Source: Calonectria ilicicola (Eukaryota; Ascomycota; Sordariomycetes; Hypocreales; Nectriaceae). From it: 64,000 nucleotides of DNA. This document shows, in pieces, positions 23,901 to 38,090 of the stretch. Where the stretch lies: positions 4,774,001-4,838,000 of the forward strand of contig CP085825.1 in the NCBI GenBank assembly GCA_020809705.1, read 5' to 3'. Below the pieces are notes generated by a model. That model was not told where the DNA came from. It searched no databases and saw only the letters and a program-made list of their open reading frames with translations. Positions within the stretch are counted from its first letter, which is position 1, and the number at the start of each line of letters is the position of its first letter. Made by a program: the position numbers and the translations under genes.

Positions 23901-25699
23901 CATGGCATATCGCAATACTTTCCAACAACCATGTTCTCGTTCAACCTGATTGACATAACCTTCAGAGGGATATCCTTCTCGACGGACAGAAGTTTCCCAT
24001 CCTACAAACTTCCTGATGTCGATTTGTCAAGCATATTTTGTTCTAGTCCTGACTCATTGTTAGGCGTTAGTTTAGGGGATGACTTTGGCTTGAGAACCGG
24101 TCGGTAGATGTTTGCAAATCCTGGTAAGGTCGGGCTCGCATTAACCTTGTCCTCGTCCATTTCTTTTTCGCACCATGGCGGTGACAATACAACCTATTCT
24201 CTTCTTCTTCCATAGCTGTAGACAAATGTCTTGTACCGGGAATCGAACTGTGCCGTATTCTGGTTGGTGGAGAGGGTGGTCTAGGGAAGGGGGTGACCAA
24301 CCAGGAGCCTGAAGCTTTGACAGAAACACTGGCCTTATGCTTGCGTGAAACCTCCGTTTATCTATCGCACAATAGTTATCACGGCCTGGTTATTTGAGAA
24401 AAGAAAGCTTCCACTCCTTCACAATAAAAGCTATTTGAATACCACCGGTGCGCATAGGTGATTGAATAATAAAGAAGAGGTTGTTCTAGATATTTGGTGA
24501 ACATTGTGGTTTGAAGTATGTGATAGTGATGGGAAAACGTGGCACAAATTCGTGCATGTAGAAGTCTGAGATGGTAGAAGAAGTCGATTTCAAAATGGAA
24601 GAAATTGCTCTGAACTTTTTATGCTTTCTATGTTATGTCATTCATTCATATTCTTCCCTCCGCTCGCGCAGAATTTTGGAATGTGAAAAACATCACAGCA
24701 ATTTGTAAGCGAGGATGCGTGCTGGTACCTGAAGTGAATCAGTTGTCTCAGAATTTAGGTTGAGATGGGCGAATGATGTTGAACCCCGCTGATGGTATTG
24801 TGATGGATGTGCATCCATAGACTCGCCGAGTCCATCACCGAGTGGCGTTGCGAGTTTCAACATATCGTCCTCGCTATCTACTTACATGTCGCTATAGATA
24901 TCGGGGAGATCAGTCAAAATACAAAGCTGATTGGAAGAATATGGCATCAACGCCCGTGTGATGCTGATCCTTGAACCGCCATGCGACATAGCTAGTGCGT
25001 GTGACATTCCGCTTCAGCACCTGGCTTCTATAAGCTTTACCCGTGGCGGAGCACACCTGAGTGACAGGTCTCCAGGCCGAATTGTCATTTTGAAGGACCC
25101 GGGATTATGGGCGTGGGCTGGGCGGGTCCCAGAGTTTATGTGCCTGGCGTTAAGTAGCAGGGGTCCATTGAGTGCACCCACATACATGCGCAAATGTGCA
25201 TCCCTTTTACACAGCAATGACTCTTGACAAACCACATGACAAGTGAGGTCCAAGAGAGGCTGCTCCGGATCGACGAGGCAAGGGAGCTGCCCTGAAGCAG
25301 CAAGGCGATGATATGTAAGGACGGGACATAGTCTGCCAGATGACGCCGTCATGCGCCAATGACGATAGCACGCTGCACCAGCTCGCCGCGCCAAGGGCGC
25401 CCGTCAGAGACCAAGCGGGCCCGCCGTTGCTGCACGCCCAGCCAGCCTCCAATCTGGTCCATTCCGCCCACTATCGGGTCTCCACCAAAGCTTTTAGAGT
25501 GGCGCAAACGCGGGAGCAGCGTCATCCCTCTCACAGCAGGCGGCCTTGCGAGGATCCTGCAGTTAACATTGGCCTTGTCCTCGCGCTCGCTCTCACCTTC
25601 GCCCATACATTGACGTGCCCGCGTCGCACGCTGCTGCTGCACCGTCTGTCGGATTCTTAAGACCACCTCCGCTTCTTTCTCGGAGGCCATCCCCAGAGA
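20981..25699. other. AT-richer gene-poor interval
   Basis: Almost 4.7 kb, visibly richer in A/T than its surroundings, contains no intact gene that I can recognise. The minus strand at 21782-22130 has a coding-like stretch broken by stops. The plus strand at about 22690-23410 has hydrophobic, coding-like segments interrupted by TGA and TAG codons. This looks like one or more decayed genes or an old, mutated repeat, but no family could be assigned. Confidence 0.4.
21782..22130 (-). pseudogene. Possible gene relic with two in-frame stops
   Basis: One minus-strand frame stays open for about 115 codons apart from TGA at 22016-22018 and TAG at 22022-22024, only two codons apart. The downstream part reads as a plausible protein with a hydrophobic stretch (FSPFIIYTLL) followed by a Gly/Leu-rich segment. 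TGA and TAG are what C-to-T change makes from CGA and CAG, as in repeat-induced point mutation, but this is inference. The family was not recognised, and the frame could be chance. Confidence 0.25.
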
Positions 25700-25759
25700 A
25701 TGAGGATCGTTGGCACTCGAAAACCCTCCGACGAGCACAGCGACGCGATACAGCCATGA
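25700..25759 (+). promoter_or_regulatory. Upstream ORF overlapping the Bre4-like start codon
   Basis: A 19-codon ORF opens with ATG at 25700 and ends with a TGA at 25757-25759 that shares bases with the main ATG (ATGA arrangement). If the mRNA begins upstream of 25700, ribosomes would terminate exactly at the main start, a layout associated with coupled reinitiation or translational dampening. The transcription start is unknown. Confidence 0.4.
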
Positions 25760-28700
25760 GCTCCACAGCGGCACCCTCGACGGCCGCTTGGCCTCCTTCT
25801 CCCAGGCGGCCCTCGCAACGAATGGTGCGGATTCCTGATGTTCGCGGCCATCCAGACCGCTGCAGAAACCTTCTCCATGACCCGAGTACTGACGCAATGG
25901 GGTAGAAACTTAAGAATGGCACCTTCGTCATCCCACGAACCGGCGAACGATCGAGGCAGGAATTTTCACTGCGCACCACACCCGCCCCCGCTACTAAGCC
26001 GCCGTCCAAGTACAAGTCTCTTACCGCTGCCGAATCATTTGGAGAATATCTAAGCATCATCGGATATAACATTAAGCTGGCTGCCATCCTGACCTGGGCC
26101 TGGCTCCAGACCGACGAAGGCCATGGCGTCCTGAAGTGCACACTGGCCTATGTCATGGGTAGTATGGGAACCTTTTTCCCTCCGCTCTCTCGTTTCTTGG
26201 GCAATAGGGATGGCAAGCACATCACGGCGACCTTGACCGTCTATTTCCACCCCGCGCGCACGGTTGGATCAATGCTGGAGGCCGCACTAATTGCCATCAT
26301 TGCTATCATCTACGCCTGTCTTATATCTCTTCTCGGCATGAGCATTTCTGTTCTTGTGCGGGCGAAACTTGGCGCAGCTGGCGCCGCTCATGCCCTGATT
26401 CTGTTCTGCTGCATCGGCATGGGTCTTGGCTTTGTAGGATGGGTCAAGGCCAAGCTCAACAACCCTCTTGTCAACGTTGGATCTACATTAACATCCATTG
26501 CCATCATCTCCGTTATTACAAAAGAGGAGGCTGTCCATGGCGGATGGTTTGATGACGACAAAATTGTTCAAGTTCTCAAGATGCTTGTTATTGGAATTAG
26601 TTTTACTGTAAGCGTCAATGTGCTTGTATGGGGAGTTTCGGCAAGACGCGTGCTGCGAAAATCCATCATAACTGGTACAGCCTCTCTGGGAGATAGACTG
26701 TCTTCTATCACAAAGGCCTTTTTGTCCGGGACTGAGGATGAATTCTGGACCGCCGAATATTCACAGGTTTCTGCGCGATACAACACTGCCTATGCTAAGA
26801 TGAACGGCATGCTTCGAGAAGCAAAGTTCGAGCACTATTTCCTTGGCCGGGAATCCATCTATGCCCTTGACAGACGTCTTGTTAGGTCTATCGAGGGCCT
26901 ATCTCAAGCCATTGGTGGCTTGCGAAGCTCACTTGAAAACCAATTCACACTGCTTCGCGAAGATCCGGCATTTACCGAGGGGCCAGGGATTTTGTCATCA
27001 TCATCATCACTCATTTCTCCGAGCTTGAATCGTAGGTCCTCGTTTCTCGACGAGGCTATGAATGCTGCGTTGTCCGTGATTGACGAATCTGGCGAGAGTG
27101 AAGAAGAACGACGCGCGAACGGAAAGAACAAATCCGACTCTGAGCTGGACAAGGAACTTGTGTTCCAATCTCCATCGGAAATTTTTGCAGTCTTCATCCA
27201 ATTGCTTGGACCATCCATCAAGTCGTTGGCTCATACCTTGTCTGAGATTCTCCGAGAGCCAGCATTCGGGAAGGACCCTAACGAGCACATTGCCGTCAAC
27301 GAGCAGTTGCGCGATAGTCTTCGAGATGCTCTGAACCTGTATGAAACCGCTAGAGCCGATTCATTACAGGAGCTCTACCGTATTATCCAACTAGGGCGAG
27401 CTAGATCGATTGCGGTCCAGGCCGATATTGAAGAGGTTGCTGCTGCTTGCGGACACTTCTCCTTCAGCTTGCAGGCAGTTGCTGAGGAAACAGACGCTTA
27501 CCTGGATGTTCTGGAAGATTTGAAGTATACTACGGAGGGCGGCAAGCGGTCTTGGAGCTGGCTTCATTTCTGGGAGTATCTGCCGTTTAGACGATCCAGT
27601 TCATCCGACTTTGATGGTGAAACTCAGCCCTTGATCCCTAAGGAGCCCATCAGGAGGCTGCGTAAATCGCAGCTCCCGAAGGGTATCCCTGACACTATGG
27701 TCAAGCGAAGAGATACATTTAGCTGGGATGCAGCCCCGCAATCCAGCAAACTGAAGCGGAGTTTCTCAGAAGCCATCCTTAGAATTTTGAGGTTCTTGGT
27801 GCGAGAAGATATCTTGTTTGGTATCAAAGTAGGCATTGGTGCTTTTCTTTGGGCCATGCTCGCGTTTATCCCAGCAACACGGCCTATCTACCAGACCTGG
27901 AGAGGCGAATGGGGTTTGCTGTCGTTCATGATTGTTGCCGGTATGACAACCGGAGCCGCCAATACGACAGGAACAGCCCGATTCAAGGGCACCGTTATCG
28001 GCGCCATCTGTGCTGTCACAGCATGGACAGCCAGTCGGGGAAACGGAATCGCGCTTGTCTTTATTGGAGGTCTTGTCGCGTTTGGTAATTTCTACTGGAT
28101 CTTGGCCGTTAAAAACGCGCCTCTCGGTAGGATCGCCATGCTGGCATATAACGTGAGTACACTTTATGCGTATAGTATTTCGAAATCAGTAGACGATGAT
28201 GACGACGATGAAGGTGGCAAAGATCCCCTCATCTTTGACATTGCCTACCACCGAATTATTTCGGTCACGCTTGGTATCTTGTGGGGTGTGATAGTGTGTC
28301 GAGTTCTTTGGCCAATCTCTGGCCGACGCAAGTTTAGAGAAGGACTTTCTGTCCTCTACTTGCAGATGGGGCTTATTTGGAAACGGGGTCCCCTTACTGT
28401 CGCTCCGGATAGCAATAGCCTACTGGACTATATGCGGGAGGGCGAGCAAGCTGCTCTGCAGCGTTATGGTACGTGCAAGCAACTTCACCCGTTATTGATA
28501 TAAATGCTAACTTAGCCACTAGCCTTCAAGCTTCAGGGTCTCAGAGTTGCTGCACAGTCCGAGTTTGAGCTTCGAGGGCCTTTTCCTGATGCCGCCTATG
28601 CCCGTATCATGCGCTCCACGAAGCATATTCTTGATGGATTCTATGCTATGCGCCTAATGACTCTAAGACGTGATATGCTCCCAGAGGGTGAAAAAGCCCT

Positions 28701-29049
28701 ACTTGAGTTCACCTCTGCTGAGAGAAAACGTCTATGCGAGCGCATCTGCCACGTTTTTCAGGTCTTGGCCTCGTGCATCATGCTCGAGTATCCCCTGACC
28801 GATGCTATCCCAACAGTTGAGAATAATAAGGACCGTCTCCTGGGCAAGATCCATCTTTTCCGCAAAGAGCACATGGCGGCAGAACTCAGCGGTAATGGCC
28901 CCGTCATCCCCTTGGATGAGAAGGACTATGCACGCCTGTACGCTTACACGCTGGTGACGCTTCAGGTTGCGGCCGAGCTGAACAAGGTGCGGCGTGAGGT
29001 TGAGGGGCTGTTTGGTGTCTTGCATGAGGAGTCTTTACTACTGGAGTAA
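25756..29049 (+). CDS. Bre4-like multi-membrane protein (aromatic acid exporter/FUSC-like, DUF2421)
   Basis: Three exons (25756-25824, 25906-28468, 28523-29049) encode 1052 residues. Two blocks of membrane helices are evident: one near the N-terminus (about residues 75-250, starting around LAYVMGSMGTFFPPL) and one in the second half (about 675-840, including LLSFMIVAGMTTGAA and ILWGVIVCRVLWP). They are separated by a long soluble region with acidic and Ser-rich linkers. This double FUSC/ArAE architecture followed by a DUF2421-type C-terminal domain is that of fungal proteins related to yeast Bre4, whose loss causes brefeldin A sensitivity; an anion-exporter role is inferred. The exon 2 acceptor was taken as TAG at 25903-25905, after a TACTGAC branch point; an AAG acceptor nine bases downstream would delete three residues. 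It converges on DPB2. Confidence 0.88.
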
Positions 29050-29644
29050 ACGATGTGTCATTTATTACCCAGCGGCGGAGTTTTATGTTATCATCCCTCT
29101 TTTTTTTTTGCCCCATACCTTTCGGCTGTGCCCACCACTAAAATCTGCGATTTATCAAGTAACGAGGAACATAAGGATGTGAAATTTGGTGCACAAAAAC
29201 CATGAATCAATATATCAATACAAGTATGACTTTTTTTCTGCAATCTACAAGTCTAAGTTGTCGTTTAACTATCTCGCAAACTCTCAAAAGGCGCATCTTG
29301 ATCACTCGATCTCGATAACCTGAAAACCCTGTAGTGATGACATGTGATGAACAAATAAATGAATTCCCATTTTTGGTCAACGCCTTGGCCTTTGTCTTCA
29401 ATCGAATGAACCAAGTTGGCACATGTGCATCATATATCCACAACTCTAAATTCTATTTGAGATTTTTTATATAAACGACTCGTTGGCTTTTCTCAATGTT
29501 CAATTACGAAAGTGCCGTTGCTCCTCCTTTTTATGGGGTAAACTACTATGCAAATATTTCATCTCGTGTCATTACTCTAAAATTTCCGATTCACGCCTGT
29601 TTAGATTTCCATACCAACCAGCCCATATCGATATACATAACCGC
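29050..29644. other. Convergent 3' regions of the Bre4-like gene and DPB2
   Basis: Nearly 600 bp of A/T-rich DNA between convergent stop codons. It presumably contains the two 3' UTRs. No other element is seen. Confidence 0.5.
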
Positions 29645-32017
29645 TTAGAATGCGCATTCCCTCAGCTTGCCTGAACGACCAATCTCGTACTCGATCCAGC
29701 GCCCGACGCCTTTGCGTCCTGGCACGAGCACGCTGCCTGGGTTCATAACATGACAACCCTCATAAGTCACACAAAAGGTTGGTGCCGTAGTATCAACGAG
29801 AACCATAGCAGTGGGTAGAGGGTAGAGATGCAGTGCGGATGAGTAGTCCCAGTGAACTGGACGGATGGCCTGACGGAAAGGTGCCAAGTAACCTTGGTCC
29901 AAGATTGTCTTGACTAATTTCTGCGCAATGCGCACATCGTAGGAGATAGATGATGAGGCGGTGTTCTCTGGAGCTGCCGAGTCGAGGTCCATAGGCTCCG
30001 TAGCGGGTGGTTCACCAGAGGCGTTGGGTTCCTGTGTGGATGCTTCGTTTGCTTCGGGATCTGAATCCTTGGATGGCTTCAGACGGACTGATGTACGTCG
30101 AAGACGGGCAGATATGTCATCTCTGAATAGGACAAGCTCGTGATTGGGTCCGAACAAAGTGAGTCTGCTGGGGTTGGAGGTCCAGATGGCAGCTCCATCA
30201 GATTTGCCCCCAGCTTCTGCGTTAGCGGTGGCGAAGGCGCGGCGAATGCGTGAGGTGAACATCTCAGGGACAGGTTTTCGTGGTAGGGGAACGGAGGCAC
30301 CAGCTGTGAAGGAAGATACCCACCCATCATTGTCGCCAGGAACGAAGACGAACGTAGACGACTGGAGGACGGTGGGAAAGTCGCCGAGGGCTGAAGCTAG
30401 GGCGTCGAAGTATTCCTTGTACTCTATGCTACCACCGCTGCCACCCCGTGCCATGACAGAATGCTGGGTAAAGTTGCCGGTAATCACGAATGAGAGTGGA
30501 GAGGAGCCCTCGGGCTCGTTGGCATAGATTGAAAGAATCTTTCGTAGGGCCTGGAGTGACCGCGGTTGGTCAAGATTCAGCTCACCAAGAATCACAACTC
30601 GGTTCCGAGTTGGGCCCTCTTCCTGTGAAGGGGGGTGGAGTAGACGGCGCTCAAGTCTGCGCATCTTAGTTCCAACAGCGCGTTCGCTACCAATGCCGAG
30701 GAAGTCGATCCAGCCAAAGCCACCACCAATGGTTTGCTCTTGGCCACCATCCAGACCACTGATACCCAGTGTTGATTTGCGCTTCTCACAAGGGGGTTGA
30801 CCGACCAAGAACGCTTGGAATCGGCCGCCAAGCGTTCCGCCGACACCACTTCCACCGCTAAGGCCCTTGCCTACAGACTCCTCCTCTTCTTCGTATACAC
30901 CATCGACCAAGACGACCATGCCGGGACAGAACCAGGCAGAATCGTCAGGGATAGTGACAGCCTGCGCTACATCAAGTGCAATCGTACCCGACAAGTCGCT
31001 AATGGCTAGACCACCTGTAGGAAGCATGACGAGCTGGCCGAGCAACATGTGATTGCTGCCATGGCGACCAAGAAGATTTGAGATGGGTGTGATTTTGAGG
31101 GTTTGCTGGTTGGAGAGCGAACTGTTGTGACTGCGTTTTCGGGAAGAAGAGACTGAGGATGTTTGGAATGATTCGTTGCGCAGGAGACGTTGATGTATGA
31201 CATTGTATCGGTTGCGGAAGACGGTGGTTTTGTGCGATGCTTTGGGTAATAGTGAAGGGGCAGCGGTTTCTCTAGAGGGCTGTTAGTTGCGACATAAACC
31301 GATCCTATGTGAAGTAGCGCCTTACCTTTCAAAATGCTTCTTGCTGACGTTGTATACCAACCTTGGCTGGTCATATGCATTGATGATTTTGAGCCAAGCC
31401 CTGGGGTCATTGTGGTCCTCATCGTCATCTGCCTCTTCCTGAACACCTAGCCCAGACATTCCAAAGCTGGCGTTGCTATCTCCTCTTGTGAGGGGATTGG
31501 GTCGAATCCCTAACCTGGTGTTCAGGGCGTCGCCATCTTTGATGTCGAGCATGCTGTCGCCCCTGGGTAGTCCTCGCCCTGGGCCTGTGATCTTGCCGCC
31601 GCTCATGTTTCCCTCCAAGGTCTTGAGGATCCCCTGCAGTTCCTTGCTGGTCCCTTCAACAATTACACCTCCATTGCAATTTTTCCAGCTTCGAGCGACC
31701 TCTTCAAGTACACGTTCTGCCAGTCCTTCTTCGCGCCATCCTGAGCCACAGTGCCGACCGATGAAGGCGGCAAGTTCTTGCAGCGCGGATGATGTGAGGG
31801 TAAGGGAATGTTTTTTCGTAAAAGTTCGAAATGCGAGAGGGCGGAGGGTTGCGGGAGGAAGAATAATAGGCAGAATCGCAGCTTTCGGGGCATTGATCGT
31901 AAACGGTTTGAGAGGATGGACTGGAGTGCCAAAGGCGGGAGAAGATGAAGGAATCGCCGACGAGGATGGTATCGGTGGGCGTTGTTTGCGAAAAATGGGA
32001 GCTGGCGTTTTGTCCAT
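29645..32017 (-). CDS. DPB2: DNA polymerase epsilon subunit B
   Basis: Two exons, 32017-31326 and 31271-29645, with a 54-nt intron, encode 772 residues. This is the essential second subunit of the leading-strand replicative polymerase and also links Pol epsilon to the CMG helicase. The N-terminus (about 1-150) is the helical domain that contacts the helicase side; a disordered Ser/Asp-rich linker (about 160-230) follows. The C-terminal half has the OB fold and the inactivated calcineurin-like phosphoesterase fold typical of B subunits (VVILGELNLD near 445, FVFVPGDNDGW, and the closing VMNPGSVLVPGR pattern). The start is the first ATG of the frame. It shares a short divergent promoter with the next gene, in which an MCB element is seen. 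Confidence 0.94.
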
Positions 32018-32342
32018 GGTGGGCGGTTCTAGCTTTTAATTTTTAATTATGAGCTCGTCATCCCATTCCCAAGAACAAAGGGTTGAATCGGCAGCACAGA
32101 GACTCTTGTCGATTACTTTGGGGCAGTCTTTAGTGGTGGTCCCGCAATTGTGCAGAGATCCAGGGACCGCGTCGACGCGTCTAATTGATTTCTGATTAAT
32201 GCATCACCCCGATATACGAATATCTCGCGTCACAGCTGTCGATGTGCGAGTGACCTCATTCATCGTGGGGCACATTTTTGAGGTCTAATTGGAACTTCTA
32301 AAAAGACATCAATCAAGCTTTGAATCTGCAATTGACTCCGAC
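32018..32342. promoter_or_regulatory. Divergent promoter of DPB2 and the adjacent unknown gene
   Basis: Only 325 bp separate the two ATGs. The interval holds one perfect MCB hexamer (ACGCGT, 32175-32180) inside a palindromic block and is otherwise moderately AT-rich. It must contain both core promoters, so the two genes may be co-regulated. Confidence 0.7.
32168..32180. promoter_or_regulatory. MluI cell-cycle box in a 12-bp palindrome
   Basis: CGCGTCGACGCG (32168-32179) is a perfect palindrome and overlaps ACGCGT (32175-32180), the consensus site of the MBF (Mbp1/Swi6 or APSES) G1/S activator in fungi. It lies about 155 bp from the DPB2 ATG, a sensible place for a replication gene. Binding is inferred from the motif only. 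Confidence 0.5.
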
Positions 32343-33151
32343 ATGTTTCCTTCAACCTTTCGGATCGCTGCTCGGAATGGAGCTATTTACCACCGGTCGC
32401 TATCTAGCCTTGCTAGCAACCCATCCATTGTTAGTTGCTTGTCTGGTGAAATATAATCCTTGCCTCTAAGCTAACTGCGAGCAAGAAAGTCTTGAACAAC
32501 CCCAACTCTCCTTTTACCCAAGTGCTCAGTTATCTTGAGACCGAACCTCCGTCACAGCGTCTGGCTATTGGAACCACGACAGCCAACCCTCCTACTCCTC
32601 AGTCCTTTGTCGAGAACCCAGAGTTTATTACAATTCTTAACGAAGTGGTCTCTGAACATGGCCACAACGACGAAGGTCTGAAGAGCCAAGCACTTGCTTT
32701 TGCCAGCCCTGGTGGCTTCAACCTAGGCTCTGGAGGAGCATTCTTCTCAGCTAAGCGACCGAATAGGGGAAGCTCCCGTAGGCAAGGAGGAGGCGGTGGT
32801 GCCGGAGGATCGGGTGCAGGAGGTGCTAGCGCACAGGGAGGTGCTGGAGGTGCAGGGCGTGGGGGATTTGTGCACTTGAGTGACCAACGAAACCCACCCG
32901 ACTTTGGACGTATTGCTTGGCCTGAGGACATCCTGGGCAGCGTGGAAGTGGATGGGACTGGGACAATTGTCGGTAAGGTGACGCCTAGCGGGACGTATCG
33001 CATTGTGACAAATGCAGGAATGTGAGTTATGACGTGTGAACATGTGCATTCTTGTTTTGCTAACAAATCATTTAGTTTAGGATTGAGTCCGTTTCTACAG
33101 GGAAAGCTGATTGAGCGGCTGAAGAAGGAGGAGGCTAAGGATCGTTCATAG
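32343..33151 (+). CDS. Conserved-looking unknown protein, probably mitochondrial
   Basis: Three exons (32343-32429, 32486-33021, 33076-33151) encode 232 residues. Splicing joins TNAG to ILGLSPF, which reads smoothly across the third exon. I do not recognise the family. The first about 25 residues (MFPSTFRIAARNGAIYHRSLSS) are basic, Ser/Arg-rich and without acidic residues, as in mitochondrial presequences. Residues about 100-130 form a Gly/Ala-rich low-complexity insert with a preceding Arg-rich patch. The conserved-looking C-terminal part (FGRIAWPEDILGSVEVDG and following) resembles a compact beta-rich domain. It is divergent from DPB2 across 325 bp. The first intron acceptor is AAG after GCTAAC, which is less usual. 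Confidence 0.78.
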
Positions 33152-34617
33152 CGTTGGGATATGGCTCAAGGTACGAAACGCCATCTTTGAACGTGGTGGA
33201 ATTGGATACACGTCATAGTGGGACAATATTGTTTGTGGCAAAGCAGCTGTTTCGAAAGGATTATGTATCATACGAGGGGGTGGGTTGTAAAGATATCGCT
33301 GTATGAATAGGAATGATGGCTGGGAATTTAAAAATGATAAATGAAGTCATGACCGTTTCTGGTATCCGCTCGAGCCGTCCGAAAAGGGTCCTAGTTGGTA
33401 AAGAGATAAGATGGTTTTCTCATAGCAATTTGGTCGCAGATTAATCTGGGGACCTGGTTTTCAATCTATCTTCAGGCCTATGCTCAGCAAAGGGTTCGCT
33501 CTGTCCACGTTTCAAGGGCCCGCCGCCACTATAGGGCTTCCCGACGACATGGTGGTACCCATGCGCCTTGTAGCATACAGTCCAGTTGTTTCCGGCTACT
33601 GCGCTGTTGCAGAGCGGCGAAACGCGAATGTGTACACGCATTTCATTTTAAGCATGTGAATTTTCAAATTATGTTGGGGCTCGGTCCGTGGAGCGACACA
33701 TGGAAACATTAAGAGACAAAATCATGCGCAGGCTGAATGTGAGGCGAGAAGTGCATATGGGACTGGAGCCGCGAGCAATTGTCGCCACGCTGATTTGCCA
33801 GAAGGCGTAATGACTCAACAGTAGCGCCCACCGCCTTTCATCTTGTAAGAAATAAGGGCAGAAGGGAAAAGATAACTGCAACACTAAAAATGCGAGAGGA
33901 ATTTGTTGGTGAATTGAGTTCGCCTGGTTAGTCCAACGGAATTCACAAATTCTCATGTGCGCCTCCTCCCAACGGGCTGGCGTAATTTTTTTTCCCTTTC
34001 CATTGGGGGCGGGTGGTGGTGGTGTAGTTGTGGTTTAGGCGAGTGGACACGATCTTTAGCGCCCTGGATTGGGAATGGCGCTGTGTCCCCCCCCAAGAAG
34101 TCGGTCGCTGGAATCAGTGTGTGCCAGCCGTGGTAAATTTAGTGGTGAACCTGGAGCCCCTCCACCAAATCGAAAACCACCCACCCGCCTTGACAGGCCA
34201 TTATGCGGGCGCCCCCTCCTCGGCTGCTCCCCCCCAGACATCGAGTGTGAGCGACAGACAGTTGCAGCAGCGAGCTCACACTAGTGACACCCTCTTGCTG
34301 TTGACGCTCGACCCTGACCTTGCAATATAACAGGCTCTGCCTCGCCGATCATTTCATCCCACCTCGCTCCTCTTCCTCTTTATTACCAACTTCCGGCGAC
34401 GGAGCGCTTCGTCTCTCCGCCCTTTCGCCTCCACTCCTCCCGCTGACAACACAACCGCCGCCCCAAACCTGACCCTCGTCCGAAATCGTCATCGTTATCG
34501 TCACCCTCGCCCATCGAACCGCCTCCCCCGCCTCTTCGCTTTGTGGCCGCGGCCAAGCACACCTCCCAGCCCCTCCCCCCTCCTCCCGCTCCTACTCGCT
34601 CTCGCAACACCGCCATC
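33152..34617. other. Upstream region and leader of SNF1
   Basis: The first kilobase follows the unknown gene and shows no coding signal. From about 34330 to 34600 the plus strand is very rich in C and T, typical of a fungal leader, and continues open into the SNF1 frame without a convincing earlier ATG. Nothing else was recognised. Confidence 0.5.
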
Positions 34618-36906
<2,289 letters not shown>

Positions 36907-38090
36907 AAGAATCATCGGGACTATTGTCACACACACACACACACACACACGCACGCACTCACAAATCATTTTCGCAATTATCGCAAGCACACTTCGTGCG
37001 CATCAGTATGTGCACAGAAAATCGTGCTCCCTACCACCGGACAAGATCCGAATGCATCCCCCCATACCGAGCAGCGTAGCTGGGCATGGAAAACTGGACC
37101 CCTAGACCGATTCCAAGGGTGGAGCAAAGGGTTTTTAGGTCAATCAGACCCAGTAGTCCACGATGGTGTGTGCCCCCCTGAACGGTCGTGACAAGCAAGG
37201 TGAGATGTGCCTCGGGACGTATTACACCGTACGTAGTCGGATCCGCAACGGCGAGCTGGGGAGGTGGGCGGTTGAGTTGGGCACTCGGTTGGTAATGGTT
37301 ACAAATGCGGGATTTGTTCTCTCGCCTCAAAGTTTGGAGTTATAGCGAAGGCATCTCCACATGCGAAGATGCTGCAATTTTGTTTTACGCACGGCAGCGC
37401 GCAGCGAATAAGTAGCAAACACAAGAATTTGGTATTGATTTGAAGTAGCCGATTTAGCAAGGGAATGACCAAGGTGGCCCACGTCCCGGCCCCCGACTAG
37501 CGAACGCTTCCTTGTTGCAGAAATTAAATGAACAATGGAATGTTGCTTGATGAATATGAATATCTATACCAATGCTAAGAACCAGACGATCTGAATTCAC
37601 TTACTATTTACCTCCTTTGCAAGCCTTGATATAGGTCGGCGACATGTGTAGAGTTCTCGGTCATTTACGTGTAATCCCTTTTCCGGGGCTCCGGAGCTCC
37701 GGGATACTATCCGGGCCTGGAATGGGTTTGAGACGGTGTGACAAGCTGGATCCTTTTTTGTTTGATGCAGAATTTTTTTTTTTCATTCTTCTACTTATCT
37801 AAGAATACACATATGCATGGATATAATGTGTATGTGTATATGTATATAATCATGATGCCGTGACATGATCAAATAAAAATAAAACAGAAACCAGAGACCA
37901 ATCTCCGATATGATGCTATTGTCCAAGAAAAAAAAAAAGAAATCCAATGGCTACTCGGGTACCAGGCATTATCCGTCAATTGAAAGTCGTCTCAACTTTC
38001 TTTTTCCTTCTCGCCCACTTGATCCTCTTCTTCCTTCTTTAAAGTATCCAAGCCCTTTCTTCTCTTTTCGATTTTTTCTGCTTTTCCTGT
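36907..38090. other. Convergent 3' region of SNF1 and isocitrate lyase
   Basis: Roughly 1.2 kb between two convergent genes, long for 3' UTRs alone. It starts with a CA repeat directly after the SNF1 stop and contains A/T-rich stretches with TATA/TGTA alternation near 37800-37850. No gene was recognised. Confidence 0.5.
36928..36958. repeat. CA dinucleotide microsatellite
   Basis: About eleven CA units followed by two GCAC units start 22 bp after the SNF1 stop codon, so they probably lie in its 3' UTR. Length polymorphism between strains is likely. Confidence 0.85.

Noticed and set aside
24222..24270. T-loop-like GTTCGATTCC on the minus strand
   Set aside because: The flanking bases do not form a five-pair T stem, and no acceptor or D arm is present.
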